Positions 16,345-23,483 of a stretch of DNA of 64,000 nt are shown here, piece by piece. The translations under genes were made by a program, and so were the position numbers. The DNA is taken from positions 1-64,000 of the forward strand of contig DATNEW010000019.1 of NCBI GenBank assembly GCA_035606695.1, written 5' to 3'. The notes beneath the pieces were generated by a model. The model was not told where the DNA came from. It saw only the letters and a program-made list of their open reading frames with translations, and made no database searches. Position 1 is the stretch's first letter; each line of letters starts with the position of its first letter. The stretch comes from Gemmatimonadaceae bacterium (lineage in GTDB: Bacteria; Gemmatimonadota; Gemmatimonadetes; Gemmatimonadales; Gemmatimonadaceae).

Positions 16345-17087
16345 CCAACGCGCCGAGCACACTGAGCAACGCAACGACGACGACTCCGATTGTCGCGCTC
16401 GACGTCTCGACGGCGGAAGACGCCATCGAGCTCGTCGACTACCTCGGCGAGCGGTGCCGCTTTTACAAGGTTGGCAACGAGCTGTTCACGGCGGCGGGGC
16501 CCGCCATTCTCCGCGAGCTGCGCGCGCGCGGCTGCGACGTGTTTCTGGACCTCAAGTTTCACGATATTCCAAACACGGTCGCCGGCGGCGTTCGCAACGC
16601 CGCGCACATGGGTGCTCGGCTCGTGACGGTGCATGGGGTTGGCGGCGTGACGATGTTGCGAGCGGCGGCGGAGGCCGCGCGAGACGCGTCTGGCGATGCG
16701 TGCGGCGTACTCGCCGTGACCGTGTTGACGTCGCTCACAGCGGGCGACGTGGCGCGGGCCTGGGGTAGGGACGCGGCCGTGCTGGACGTGAGCGACGAGG
16801 TGCTGCGGCTGGCGGACTTGGCCAAGGAAGCCGGGGTGCACGGCGTCGTCTGTAGCGGCCGAGAGGCGTCGCGAGTGCGCGAGCGGCATGGCGTCGCCCT
16901 GGCTGTGCTGGTACCGGGCGTTCGTCCGGCCGGTGGAGCGGTGCAGGATCAGGCGCGTGTGGTCACACCGGCCGAGGCGGGCGCGGCGGGCGCGCGGTAC
17001 GTCGTGGTTGGCCGGATGGTGACGGCCGCGAGCGACCGGCGGCGGGCGATGGACGAGGTGGTGCGAGAGCTTGCTTCGGGTCGGTAG
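16332..17087 (+). CDS. pyrF: Orotidine 5'-phosphate decarboxylase
   Basis: A 251-residue enzyme making UMP. Visible landmarks are IVALDVSTAEDA near 19, the catalytic block DLKFHDIPNT with Lys75, TVHGVGG, and the phosphate loop VVGRMV near the end. It starts inside the pyrD coding end, so the two are coupled. The TAG stop is followed at once by the 11-bp tandem array. Confidence 0.95.
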   Translation: MAALTNAPSTLSNATTTTPIVALDVSTAEDAIELVDYLGERCRFYKVGNELFTAAGPAILRELRARGCDVFLDLKFHDIPNTVAGGVRNAAHMGARLVTVHGVGGVTMLRAAAEAARDASGDACGVLAVTVLTSLTAGDVARAWGRDAAVLDVSDEVLRLADLAKEAGVHGVVCSGREASRVRERHGVALAVLVPGVRPAGGAVQDQARVVTPAEAGAAGARYVVVGRMVTAASDRRRAMDEVVRELASGR

Positions 17088-17164
17088 ACGGCGGGCAGAC
17101 GGCGGGCAGACGGCGGGTAGACGGCGGGTAGACGGCGGGCAGACGGCGGGTAGACGCTGTGCAG
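17088..17164. repeat. 11-bp tandem array (ACGGCGGGYAG)
   Basis: Six units differing only as acggcgggcag or acggcgggtag, then a degenerate seventh (acgctgtgcag). The array starts at the base after the pyrF stop and ends ten bases before the target duplication of the transposon. Confidence 0.9.
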
Positions 17165-17173
17165 ACGCTCGGA

Positions 17174-17182
17174 TGCTTAACC
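17174..17182. repeat. Target site duplication, left copy
   Basis: tgcttaacc, repeated exactly at 20426-20434 on the other side of the transposon. Nine bases is the size made by IS1-type transposases. Confidence 0.92.
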
Positions 17183-17231
17183 GGCACTGGTACAGTTTGA
17201 ATGACCAGGCCGGGTGGAGTAGTTTCGCCCG

Positions 17232-17603
17232 ATGCAACAGCCCACTCTTGTCTGCCCGTCGAGCGCGTCAGGTCTCCTGACCGTCTTCGGTCTCGCGCTA
17301 AGCATCGTGTCGCTCGTGCTCGCGTTCTATGCCATCTGGCAAGCGAACGATGCGCGCAAGGAAGCGAACAAGGTGAACGCGGCGACGCTAGATTTGTTAC
17401 TGGATGTGCGAACGGACGCGAAATCCGTTGCAACGATTCTCGCGCCCGAATTGAAGGAATACGGCGCGGTGAGTCGTCAGGCGTTGATGCAGCGGACGTT
17501 CAGACCGACCGAGACGCTGACGGCGACCGCCGATGACTCAGGAACTAAGGCGACTCCTGATGTGGCGCCGCGTGATACGGGAGCGTCAAATGCGAGTAGT
17601 TGA
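17232..17603 (+). CDS. Transposon passenger: single-pass membrane protein
   Basis: A 123-residue protein of unknown function. A single transmembrane helix (about residues 14-40, LLTVFGLALSIVSLVLAFYAIW) is followed by a short charged coiled-coil stretch (QANDARKEANKVNAATLDLLLDV split around residue 50) and a low-complexity Thr/Ala tail. This build, TM helix plus cytoplasmic coiled coil, is common in small membrane partners of defence or sensing systems, but I recognise no specific family. It overlaps the next gene by 14 bases. Confidence 0.65.
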   Translation: MQQPTLVCPSSASGLLTVFGLALSIVSLVLAFYAIWQANDARKEANKVNAATLDLLLDVRTDAKSVATILAPELKEYGAVSRQALMQRTFRPTETLTATADDSGTKATPDVAPRDTGASNASS

Positions 17604-17958
17604 GAGTGTCTTCGGTGCGGGCAAGCAGCTGATCGACGGCATGGAGTTCATCAGATGTCGATTTGAAGGCACGACTCTCGTCTACTCAGCAACCGCGCCG
17701 ACGCTGCTGAATGAGTGTCAGTTTGTGGGCGTCCAGTTCGAGTTTAGTGGCCCCGCGCTTCTTGCCTTTGATTTCCTACGAGCTCTCGGGCATGGTGCGG
17801 GGCCGGACGGTGCGCGGATTGTTCAAAGTGTTATAAAACACATCCAATCGCCCCCGCCGCCCCCGCCGCCATCGCTTTCGCGAATTGCGGAAACGACTGC
17901 TACGTCGAGCGTGACAATCGCTCCGACTATTCCGAGCGTCGGCTCACGACGCAAGTAA
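17590..17958 (+). CDS. Transposon passenger: short pentapeptide-like protein
   Basis: A 122-residue protein from ATG 17590; ATG 17533 is possible but overlaps its neighbour heavily. The core MEFIRCRFEGTTLVYSA and LLNECQFVGVQFEFSG has Cys-x-Phe repeats at alternate positions, as in small right-handed beta-solenoids of the pentapeptide type. A run of seven Pro near residue 92 starts a Ser/Thr-rich tail. Its 3' end overlaps the convergent transposase by 15 bases. Coupling to the membrane protein upstream suggests the two act together. Confidence 0.6.
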   Translation: MRVVESVFGAGKQLIDGMEFIRCRFEGTTLVYSATAPTLLNECQFVGVQFEFSGPALLAFDFLRALGHGAGPDGARIVQSVIKHIQSPPPPPPPSLSRIAETTATSSVTIAPTIPSVGSRRK

Positions 17959-18798
17959 GGCGACCACTTCGCCGAGATTCCAAACATGATCGCTCACGCC
18001 CGCTGCCATCGCGGGCGTTTGCTTTATCCCGCCGTTGTTCTTCGTCAGCGTCATATGCGGACGACAGAAATTGTAGTACATGAACCACAGCGACATCGCA
18101 TGCACGTGGTTCTCGATCTTCTTGCTGTGGCCGTTCGTGAGGCGCGTCAGCCGGCGGATGTTGGTCCGCATGCGCGTGTTGTGCGACTCGGCGTAACTGG
18201 TCGAGATCAGCGCCTCGTCCGGCTGGCCCATGATCGGCTTTTTTTCTAGCGACGTGAGGGCGACGGGCGCGTACTTGCCGCTGCCGTGCGTATCGCCGGT
18301 TGCGCCGTACAATTTGACCAGCATCGCGTAGTCCACGCCGTTCCAGCCGAACGCATTCTCCACCGCCGTCAGATAGGCGTTGTGGCCGTCCGTCGAGAGC
18401 TGCACGCGGTTCGCGAGACGCGACGCCAGCTCCTCCATGAACAAGTGCGCAGCGTCGGCATCGCGAGTGCCGACGTGCCAGCACGGAATGAGCTTCGTGT
18501 CGGCGCAGATCCCCGTCCACGTCCAACAATCGCCGCGCCCGCGTCCCTTCTCATCGAGCGGGACATTCTTCTCGCGCGCGCCGACGAATGACCAAATCTC
18601 GTCCGCTTCGATGCGCTTGCATGGCAGGTTCACCAGCACGCGCTGCTGGTAAGCGAGAACCGCCGTTCCGACCTCAGCGAGCAGCTTCAAGATCGTGACC
18701 TTGCTCGCACCCGTCTGCCGTGCCGTCGCATTGATCGACGCGCCCTCACAGAGGGCGTAGAGGATTTGCACGCGCTTTTCGGTCGACAGGCGGTTCAT
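17944..18798 (-). CDS. IS1-type transposase
   Basis: A 284-residue DDE transposase in a single uninterrupted frame. The N-terminal helix-turn-helix (MNRLSTEKRVQILYALCEG, then INATARQTGASKVTILKLL) is followed by the catalytic core with Asp66 in EADEIWSF, Asp137 in STDGHNAY and Glu204 in YAESHN. The C-terminal TPAMAAGVSDHVW is also usual in the IS1 group lacking a programmed frameshift. All catalytic residues are present, so it may be active. It is transcribed away from the PIN module. Confidence 0.95.
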   Translation of the reverse strand: MNRLSTEKRVQILYALCEGASINATARQTGASKVTILKLLAEVGTAVLAYQQRVLVNLPCKRIEADEIWSFVGAREKNVPLDEKGRGRGDCWTWTGICADTKLIPCWHVGTRDADAAHLFMEELASRLANRVQLSTDGHNAYLTAVENAFGWNGVDYAMLVKLYGATGDTHGSGKYAPVALTSLEKKPIMGQPDEALISTSYAESHNTRMRTNIRRLTRLTNGHSKKIENHVHAMSLWFMYYNFCRPHMTLTKNNGGIKQTPAMAAGVSDHVWNLGEVVALLAS

Positions 18799-18888
18799 GG
18801 TTCGGTTCGTGAATTGAAACTGAACTAATATGCTTGCTTAACTTTACGTTGTCAAGTACTTCTTTCTCTGGTTTGTTCTCCTCTGAGC
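18799..18888. promoter_or_regulatory. AT-rich divergent region between transposase and putative antitoxin
   Basis: About 90 bases, much poorer in G+C than the rest of the window, separate the two divergent genes. It must hold both promoters. TTGTCA (18849-18854) is a possible -35 for the + strand, but no convincing -10 at proper spacing can be named. Confidence 0.35.
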
Positions 18889-19653
18889 ATGTATACTGTG
18901 GCCATGGCGAAGATCGTTCTTGACCTGGATCGCAGGGATGTCTCGGCGCCCGATTTCGCCGAAGGCTTTCTTGCGCAAATGCGTCTCGTCGAGCAGGTCA
19001 TGGTCGAGATGGGCATCGCAGCCAATCAAGTTCGGTGGGTCATTGAGGATCTTCGCGCCGGGAGTGCCTACGCTGCGGCGACAGCTCACATACAAGGTGA
19101 GCATGTCGCGATGGCAGACATCGAAGCTGCAATCCGAATCGCCGGTCAGGGCACGAAGGCTCTGGCATCCTCGAATAAGCGACCCGCTCATTTTTCGGAT
19201 GCCGCGCTCAAGACAAGCCGAACGCTGACGCGAATTCTGTCGGAATATGACAGCGGTAAGGCAGTGGCACGATTCGGCCAGATTGTAGTGAAGCCCAGCG
19301 AAAAGGTCGCCGAAAACGTCGCCACTATCATTCGCGGCGATCTCCGCAGCATAGCCAGTATTGACGGTACGCTGGTCGGTGTGAACGACTACGGAAGGAT
19401 TGAAATCTCCGTCGTGGACCGTTTACGCGGTCGGCGCATTCGCTGTGAGATCCCTAACGACTTGGTCGATAAGGCGCTCAGTGCGTTCAAGAAGCGCGTC
19501 GTCGTTCGAGGGCTGATGTGGTCCCGTCAGGACGGGACCGCAATCCGGATCGACGTTCGGAGCCTCGACGTAATGCCACCTGACGATCAACTTCCGACGC
19601 ACAGCCAAGTCCGTGGCATCCTCAGCGGCTACAGGATCGCCAATGGCGAATAA
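18889..19653 (+). CDS. Transposon passenger: putative antitoxin partner of PIN toxin
   Basis: A 254-residue protein of no characterised function. Residues 1-95 are helical and Ala-rich. The C-terminal part (about 130-245) is a beta-rich domain with the pattern IASIDGTLVGVND, RRIRCEIPNDL, KKRVVVRGLMWSR and IDVRSLDVMPP, resembling small OB- or SH3-like domains. I recall similar C-terminal domains in proteins encoded next to PIN genes, and this gene overlaps the PIN gene by 11 bases. ATG 18904 (MAKIV) is an equally good start. The antitoxin role is inference. Confidence 0.65.
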   Translation: MYTVAMAKIVLDLDRRDVSAPDFAEGFLAQMRLVEQVMVEMGIAANQVRWVIEDLRAGSAYAAATAHIQGEHVAMADIEAAIRIAGQGTKALASSNKRPAHFSDAALKTSRTLTRILSEYDSGKAVARFGQIVVKPSEKVAENVATIIRGDLRSIASIDGTLVGVNDYGRIEISVVDRLRGRRIRCEIPNDLVDKALSAFKKRVVVRGLMWSRQDGTAIRIDVRSLDVMPPDDQLPTHSQVRGILSGYRIANGE

Positions 19654-20158
19654 GATTCGTCGCTATTGGGATTCCTGCTGCTGTTTCGGCTACCTGTTGA
19701 ACCAGGCTAACCGTGCCGATAAGTGCGAGCCCATTTTGCTCGACGCGGAAGTCGGGAATTGCGAGATAGTCATATCGGCCTGGACCATCGCGGAAGTGCT
19801 CCACAAGAAAGGCGACAAGCGGCCCTTTCCGAAGGAATCGCGCGAGCTGCTACGAAAGTTCTTCAATCGAAGCTGTTTCATCGTCGCCGAAGTGGATCGG
19901 GTCATCGCCGAAGCCGCTCAAGACGTGTTCTGGGAACATGACATACTGCCGAAAGACGCCGTACATGTCGCCACCGCGTTGGTGGCGAACGCCAATTATC
20001 TAGAGACCTTTGATGGCGGCTTGCTTGCGAAGAGCAAGAAGCTCGGGGGCGACCCAGTACTCGTAATTCAAGAGCCGGGTGCTGAGCGTCTAAAAGCGGA
20101 AGCGAAGAAGGCCGATAAGAAGGGGCAAATAGAGCTACCGGGAACGCTTTCGAGCTGA
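19643..20158 (+). CDS. Transposon passenger: PIN-domain nuclease (VapC-like)
   Basis: A 171-residue PIN-domain protein, probably an RNase toxin. The four acidic residues expected are in place: Asp10 in YWDSCCC, Glu51 in WTIAEVLH, Asp105 in LPKDAVHVATAL and Asp124 in TFDGGL. The Cys run at 12-14 is unusual. A Lys-rich tail (about 150-165) is unlike compact VapC and may bind RNA. ATG 19643 lies inside the end of the preceding gene, the usual toxin-antitoxin coupling. The 3' end overlaps the convergent small basic gene. Confidence 0.8.
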   Translation: MANKIRRYWDSCCCFGYLLNQANRADKCEPILLDAEVGNCEIVISAWTIAEVLHKKGDKRPFPKESRELLRKFFNRSCFIVAEVDRVIAEAAQDVFWEHDILPKDAVHVATALVANANYLETFDGGLLAKSKKLGGDPVLVIQEPGAERLKAEAKKADKKGQIELPGTLSS

Positions 20159-20359
20159 CGCTTTCGCGCCCTTCTTCGCGATGCTGACCCGCTCCTTTCG
20201 GCTGAGCGTCTTTGCGCGAGCAATGCCGCCTTTTGAGGCCCGAACCTGGGTCGGTCCCGGCTCAGCGTCTTCCGGCTTCTCGGCTTCTTTCGTCGCGATT
20301 CCACCGACGAGCCTGGCGAGCTGCATCATGTCGGCCGGTCGCTTCGGGCGCTTTGGCAT
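20135..20359 (-). CDS. Transposon passenger: small basic protein
   Basis: A 74-residue, strongly basic protein. The N terminus PKRPADMMQLARLVGGIAT and the C-terminal SKGGIARAKTLSRKERVSIAKKG follow a pattern seen in many small bacterial proteins of unknown role (a short helix, an acidic or Pro linker, then a GG-x-ARA-x-LS-xx-R motif). It is the last passenger gene and starts 47 bases from the right terminal repeat. Its mRNA would be complementary to the 3' end of the PIN mRNA over 24 bases. Confidence 0.65.
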   Translation of the reverse strand: MPKRPKRPADMMQLARLVGGIATKEAEKPEDAEPGPTQVRASKGGIARAKTLSRKERVSIAKKGAKASARKRSR

Positions 20360-20425
20360 GGATGCAAAATACCGAACCGAGGTTTCATGACCAAGAACTG
20401 GCTACTTTCAAACTGTACCAGTGCC

Positions 20426-20434
20426 TGCTTAACC
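20426..20434. repeat. Target site duplication, right copy
   Basis: tgcttaacc, identical to 17174-17182. Confidence 0.92.
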
Positions 20435-20557
20435 CGTCCCCTTGCTTCAACTTACCAGCCTAGTTACTCTTAGGGTCTGGCCCGGAATTTTTCGGGTCGG
20501 ATTAGCTGTCTCAACCGGTTTTCTCGTTTTTCTTTCTTGGTTCCGTCCGGAGCGCCT
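20435..20557 (+). promoter_or_regulatory. Leader of the alpha ribosomal operon
   Basis: The 123 bases between the transposon and rpmJ must carry the operon promoter unless transcription comes from the transposon. A weak candidate is TTGCTT (20442-20447), 17 bases, TACTCT (20465-20470). A small hairpin cccg-gaattttt-cggg lies at about 20481-20496. Assignment is tentative. Confidence 0.3.
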
Positions 20558-20674
20558 GTGAAAGTCCGCACGAGCGTCAAGCCGATCTGTGAGCATTGCA
20601 AAGTTGTGAAGCGCAACGGCGTGACTCGCATCATCTGCAAGCGCAACCCCAAGCACAAGCAGCGTCAGGGTTAA
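20558..20674 (+). CDS. rpmJ: Ribosomal protein L36 (bL36)
   Basis: A 38-residue protein, the standard length, starting at GTG 20558 with GGAG six bases upstream. The zinc-binding pattern is visible: ICEHCK, then [14 protein letters not shown], giving Cys, Cys, Cys and His. It heads the alpha operon. In many bacteria map and infA come before it, but here the transposon and pyrF do. Confidence 0.96.
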   Translation: MKVRTSVKPICEHCKVVKRNGVTRIICKRNPKHKQRQG

Positions 20675-20680
20675 TCGAAT

Positions 20681-21058
20681 ATGGCTCGTATTGCTGGCGT
20701 CGATCTCCCGAGAGACAAGAAGGTCGAGATCGGTCTGACCTACATCTACGGCATTGGCCGTCATGCCGCCCAGGAAATCATCGAGAAGGCGGGCATCGAC
20801 GCCAATCTGCGCATTCGCGATCTGACCGACGCGGACGTGAACAAGATCCGCGGCGTCATCGAGCGCGATCACAAGGTCGAAGGCGCGCTCAGGACCGAAG
20901 TGGCGATGAACATCAAGCGGTTGATGGACATCGGGTCGTATCGGGGCATTCGCCACCGTCGCGGCCTGCCAGTCCGCGGCCAGCGGACGCACACCAACGC
21001 GCGCACGAAGAAGGGGCCGCGTCGGGCGATCGCCGGCAAGAAGAAAGTGACGAAGTAG
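20681..21058 (+). CDS. rpsM: Ribosomal protein S13 (uS13)
   Basis: A 125-residue small-subunit head protein. [20 protein letters not shown] and [13 protein letters not shown] are the typical N terminus, and [20 protein letters not shown] is the conserved C-terminal RNA-binding tail. It follows rpmJ by six bases and its stop runs into a 10-bp tandem array. Confidence 0.97.
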   Translation: MARIAGVDLPRDKKVEIGLTYIYGIGRHAAQEIIEKAGIDANLRIRDLTDADVNKIRGVIERDHKVEGALRTEVAMNIKRLMDIGSYRGIRHRRGLPVRGQRTHTNARTKKGPRRAIAGKKKVTK

Positions 21059-21060
21059 CA

Positions 21061-21110
21061 AGCAGTAACAAGCAGTAACAAGCAGTAACAAGCAGTAACA
21101 AGCGGTACTT
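21061..21110. repeat. 10-bp tandem array (AGCAGTAACA x4)
   Basis: Four exact copies of agcagtaaca and a degenerate fifth (agcggtactt) lie between rpsM and rpsK, starting three bases after the rpsM stop. Confidence 0.92.
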
Positions 21111-21112
21111 AG

Positions 21113-21147
21113 CAGATCCTCGTCTCGCTTCGCTCGCGAGGATGACA
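21113..21147. repeat. Dispersed palindromic repeat, short copy
   Basis: atcctcg...cgaggat forms the stem around tctcgcttcgctcg; the copy ends gatgacag like other family members. It lies between rpsM and rpsK. Confidence 0.7.
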
Positions 21148-21166
21148 GACACACAACTAACGAATC

Positions 21167-21544
21167 ATGGCGACTGGGAAGAAGGCAAAGCGGGTCGTGG
21201 AAGCGGAAGGTGTGGCGCACATCAGCGCTACCTTCAACAACACGACGATCACCATCACGGACTCGCACGGCAACGCGGTGTCCTGGGGCTCCTCCGGCAA
21301 GGCCGGGTTCAAGGGCTCCAAGAAGTCGACGCCGTTCGCGGCGACCGTTGCCGCCGAGCAGGCCGCGCGTGAAGCGTTGTCGGCCGGTGTGAAGCGCGTC
21401 CACGTGAAGGTGCAGGGCCCGGGTTCGGGCCGTGAGTCGGCGATTCAAGCCTTGGCAACGGCTGGCCTCCAGGTCAAGTCGATCAAGGACGTGACGCCGA
21501 TCCCGCACAACGGCTGCCGTCCCCCCAAGCGTCGGAGAGTTTGA
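21167..21544 (+). CDS. rpsK: Ribosomal protein S11 (uS11)
   Basis: A 125-residue platform protein of the small subunit. [28 protein letters not shown]-like [24 protein letters not shown] and the C-terminal [15 protein letters not shown] are fully typical. Four bases separate it from rpsD. Confidence 0.97.
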   Translation: MATGKKAKRVVEAEGVAHISATFNNTTITITDSHGNAVSWGSSGKAGFKGSKKSTPFAATVAAEQAAREALSAGVKRVHVKVQGPGSGRESAIQALATAGLQVKSIKDVTPIPHNGCRPPKRRRV

Positions 21545-21547
21545 TCC

Positions 21548-22183
21548 ATGGGTCGCTACACCGGGCCGAGCTGCAAGCAGTGCCGGCGCGAAGGAACGAA
21601 GCTTTTCCTGAAGGGCACCAAGTGCTTCACGGAGAAGTGCCCCGTCGAGCGTCGTCCGTACGCTCCGGGCCAGCACGGCCAGAACACCGCGCGCCGCCGC
21701 AAGTCGTCCGAATACTCGAAGCAGCTGCGTGAGAAGCAGAAGATCAAGCGCATCTACGGCATCTCGGAGCAGCAGTTCCGGAACACCTTCCAGAAGGTGC
21801 GTCCGATGCCGGGGATCACGGGCCACAATCTCTTGGCCGCGCTCGAGAGCCGTCTGGACAACATGATCTACCGCATGGGTTTCGCGCCGAGTCGCAAGGC
21901 CGCGCGCCAGCTCATTCGCCACCGCCACGTCGAGATCAACACCAAGACGGTCGACATCCCGAGCTATATGGTGGCGCCGGGCGAGGAAGTGCGCATTCGC
22001 CAGAAGTCGCGCGAGGTGCAGCCGATCCTCGCCGCGATGGATCAGTCGTCGCGCGGCGCGCCGCTGTCGTGGCTCGCCGTCGATCGCGACACGTTCAGTG
22101 GCCGGATGCTCGAGCGTCCCAGCCGTCCGAACATTCCGATCGCGGCGCAGGAGCAGTTGGTGGTGGAGTTGTATTCGAAGTAG
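21548..22183 (+). CDS. rpsD: Ribosomal protein S4 (uS4), zinc type
   Basis: A 211-residue primary 16S-binding protein. The N terminus holds the zinc knuckle of the C+ form: Cys9 and Cys12 in CKQCRREG, then Cys in KCFTEKC. The S4 RNA-binding domain runs from about 100 (RLDNMIYRMGFAPSRKAARQ, LIRHRHVEIN). Length is normal. Confidence 0.97.
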   Translation: MGRYTGPSCKQCRREGTKLFLKGTKCFTEKCPVERRPYAPGQHGQNTARRRKSSEYSKQLREKQKIKRIYGISEQQFRNTFQKVRPMPGITGHNLLAALESRLDNMIYRMGFAPSRKAARQLIRHRHVEINTKTVDIPSYMVAPGEEVRIRQKSREVQPILAAMDQSSRGAPLSWLAVDRDTFSGRMLERPSRPNIPIAAQEQLVVELYSK

Positions 22184-22190
22184 CACGCCC

Positions 22191-22299
22191 GTCATCCTCG
22201 CGAGCCGCGTCGCGGCGAGTCGAGGACCTGCTCTTGTGAACGCCGTTATCACGAGCAGATCCTCGACTCCCTCGCTTCGCTCGGTCGCGAGGACGACGA
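22191..22299. repeat. Dispersed palindromic repeat, full-length hairpin
   Basis: Two arms of about 43-45 bp (gtcatcctcgcgag...gacctgctc and gagcagatcctcgac...cgaggacgac) flank a loop of about 20 bases. This is the best-preserved full copy of the family and lies between rpsD and rpoA, inside the operon. Confidence 0.82.
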
Positions 22300-22404
22300 T
22301 TCAGGTCGGAGCCCTCATCTCCGTTCGAGCTTGCCGCGCATGAGGGGCGGGGCAAGGCGATGCCGATTCGTTCTCGGCAAGACCATTCAAGGATCTCCCC
22401 AATC

Positions 22405-23478
22405 ATGGCCAACACGATCGATCTCCGCGGACTCGTCCGCCCGCAGCTGGTCGAAGCGACCAAGCACGAAGACAACCCCAACGTCGCCGAATTCCGGCTG
22501 CAGCCCCTCGAGCGCGGCTTCGGCCACACGCTCGGCAACTCGATGCGGCGCATGCTGCTGTCGTCGCTTCGCGGCGCGGCGGTGTGGGCGTTCCGCATTG
22601 ACGGCGTGGTGCACGAGCACCAGACCATTCCTGGTGTCGTCGAAGACGTGCACCAGATCATCGGCAACCTCAAGACGCTGACGCTCACGCTCCCCGACGA
22701 CGTCGAGGACGTGGTGCTGCACATCCAGAAGTCCGAGGCCGGCGCGGTCACCGCGGCCGACATCTCGAGCTCCGGCGGCGTGCGCATCGTCAACCCCGAC
22801 CATCATCTCTTCACGCTGCAGGACGACCGCGATCTCAACGTCGACCTGTACGTGAACAAGGGCCGCGGCTACGTCGAGTCGGACCAGCATCCGATCGACC
22901 GGGGCCTGCCCGTCGATCTCGTGCGCATCGACTCGATCTACAATCCGGTCCGCCGCGCCAACTTTACCGTCGCCGAGACGCGCGTCGGCCAGCGCACGGA
23001 CTACGATCGCCTGGTGCTCACGGTCGAGACCAACGGCACGATCTCGCCGGAAGAAGCGGTGAGCTACGCGGCCGCGCTCGCGCAGACGCACTTCCAGTAC
23101 TTCGCCGATTTCGGCTCGCATTCGTCGGCGCCGATCGGCCAGCTGGCGGACAACGGTGCCGGCGACGGCGCGCGCCTCGGCTCGCTCCTGCGGACGCCGA
23201 TCGACGACCTCGAGCTGTCGGTTCGCTCCGTCAACTCGTTAAAGAATTCGAATATCAGAACGCTCGGCGATCTGGTGCGCCAGACCGAGAGCCAGATTTT
23301 GCAGGTCAAGAACTTCGGCAAGAAATCGCTTCAGGAGATCGCGGACCTCCTCGAGCGCGAAAATCTGAATTTCGGGATGCGGTTCGAAGAGACCGGCGAC
23401 GGCAGCGTTCGCGTGCTGGATTACGGTACGCCGCCAAGCCGGGCCGCCGCCGCGGCGCCCGACGACATGGAGGAGTAA
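22405..23478 (+). CDS. rpoA: RNA polymerase alpha subunit
   Basis: A 357-residue subunit from ATG 22405; an upstream ATG at 22360 would add 15 unlikely residues. The N-terminal assembly domain has LQPLERGFGHTLGNSMRRML, the alpha signature, and GVVEDVHQIIGNLKTL. The C-terminal domain (about 265-330) shows ELSVRSVNSLKNSNIRTLGD and FGKKSLQEI, which contacts UP elements and activators. A Glu/Ala tail follows. Confidence 0.97.
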   Translation: MANTIDLRGLVRPQLVEATKHEDNPNVAEFRLQPLERGFGHTLGNSMRRMLLSSLRGAAVWAFRIDGVVHEHQTIPGVVEDVHQIIGNLKTLTLTLPDDVEDVVLHIQKSEAGAVTAADISSSGGVRIVNPDHHLFTLQDDRDLNVDLYVNKGRGYVESDQHPIDRGLPVDLVRIDSIYNPVRRANFTVAETRVGQRTDYDRLVLTVETNGTISPEEAVSYAAALAQTHFQYFADFGSHSSAPIGQLADNGAGDGARLGSLLRTPIDDLELSVRSVNSLKNSNIRTLGDLVRQTESQILQVKNFGKKSLQEIADLLERENLNFGMRFEETGDGSVRVLDYGTPPSRAAAAAPDDMEE

Positions 23479-23483
23479 GAGCA

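Larger units (their letters stand above)
17183..20425. mobile_element. IS1-type transposon with passenger genes, 3,243 bp
   Basis: The element is bounded by perfect 19-bp terminal inverted repeats: ggcactggtacagtttgaa at 17183-17201 and its complement at 20407-20425. A 9-bp direct duplication (tgcttaacc) flanks it. Inside are an intact IS1-type transposase on the - strand (17944-18798) and five other genes: a small membrane protein, a short pentapeptide-like protein, a putative antitoxin plus PIN toxin, and a small basic protein. Base composition is visibly less G+C-rich than the host. Ordinary IS1 elements are about 0.8 kb, so this is an IS carrying cargo. The exact duplication suggests a recent or at least undecayed insertion. 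The insertion point lies between pyrF and the ribosomal alpha operon. Confidence 0.93.

Noticed and set aside
17088-17175. Possible CRISPR array after pyrF
   Set aside because: The 11-bp units are head to tail with no spacers, and no cas genes are present.
18799-18888. Separate IS ends immediately around the transposase gene
   Set aside because: I looked for shorter inverted ends near 17940 and 18840. Only a loose tgcttgcttaac word near 18830 was found; no second pair of ends, so the outer 19-bp pair is the element boundary.
22360-22404. Upstream start for rpoA
   Set aside because: The 15 extra residues do not resemble any alpha N terminus, and ATG 22405 gives the usual start.
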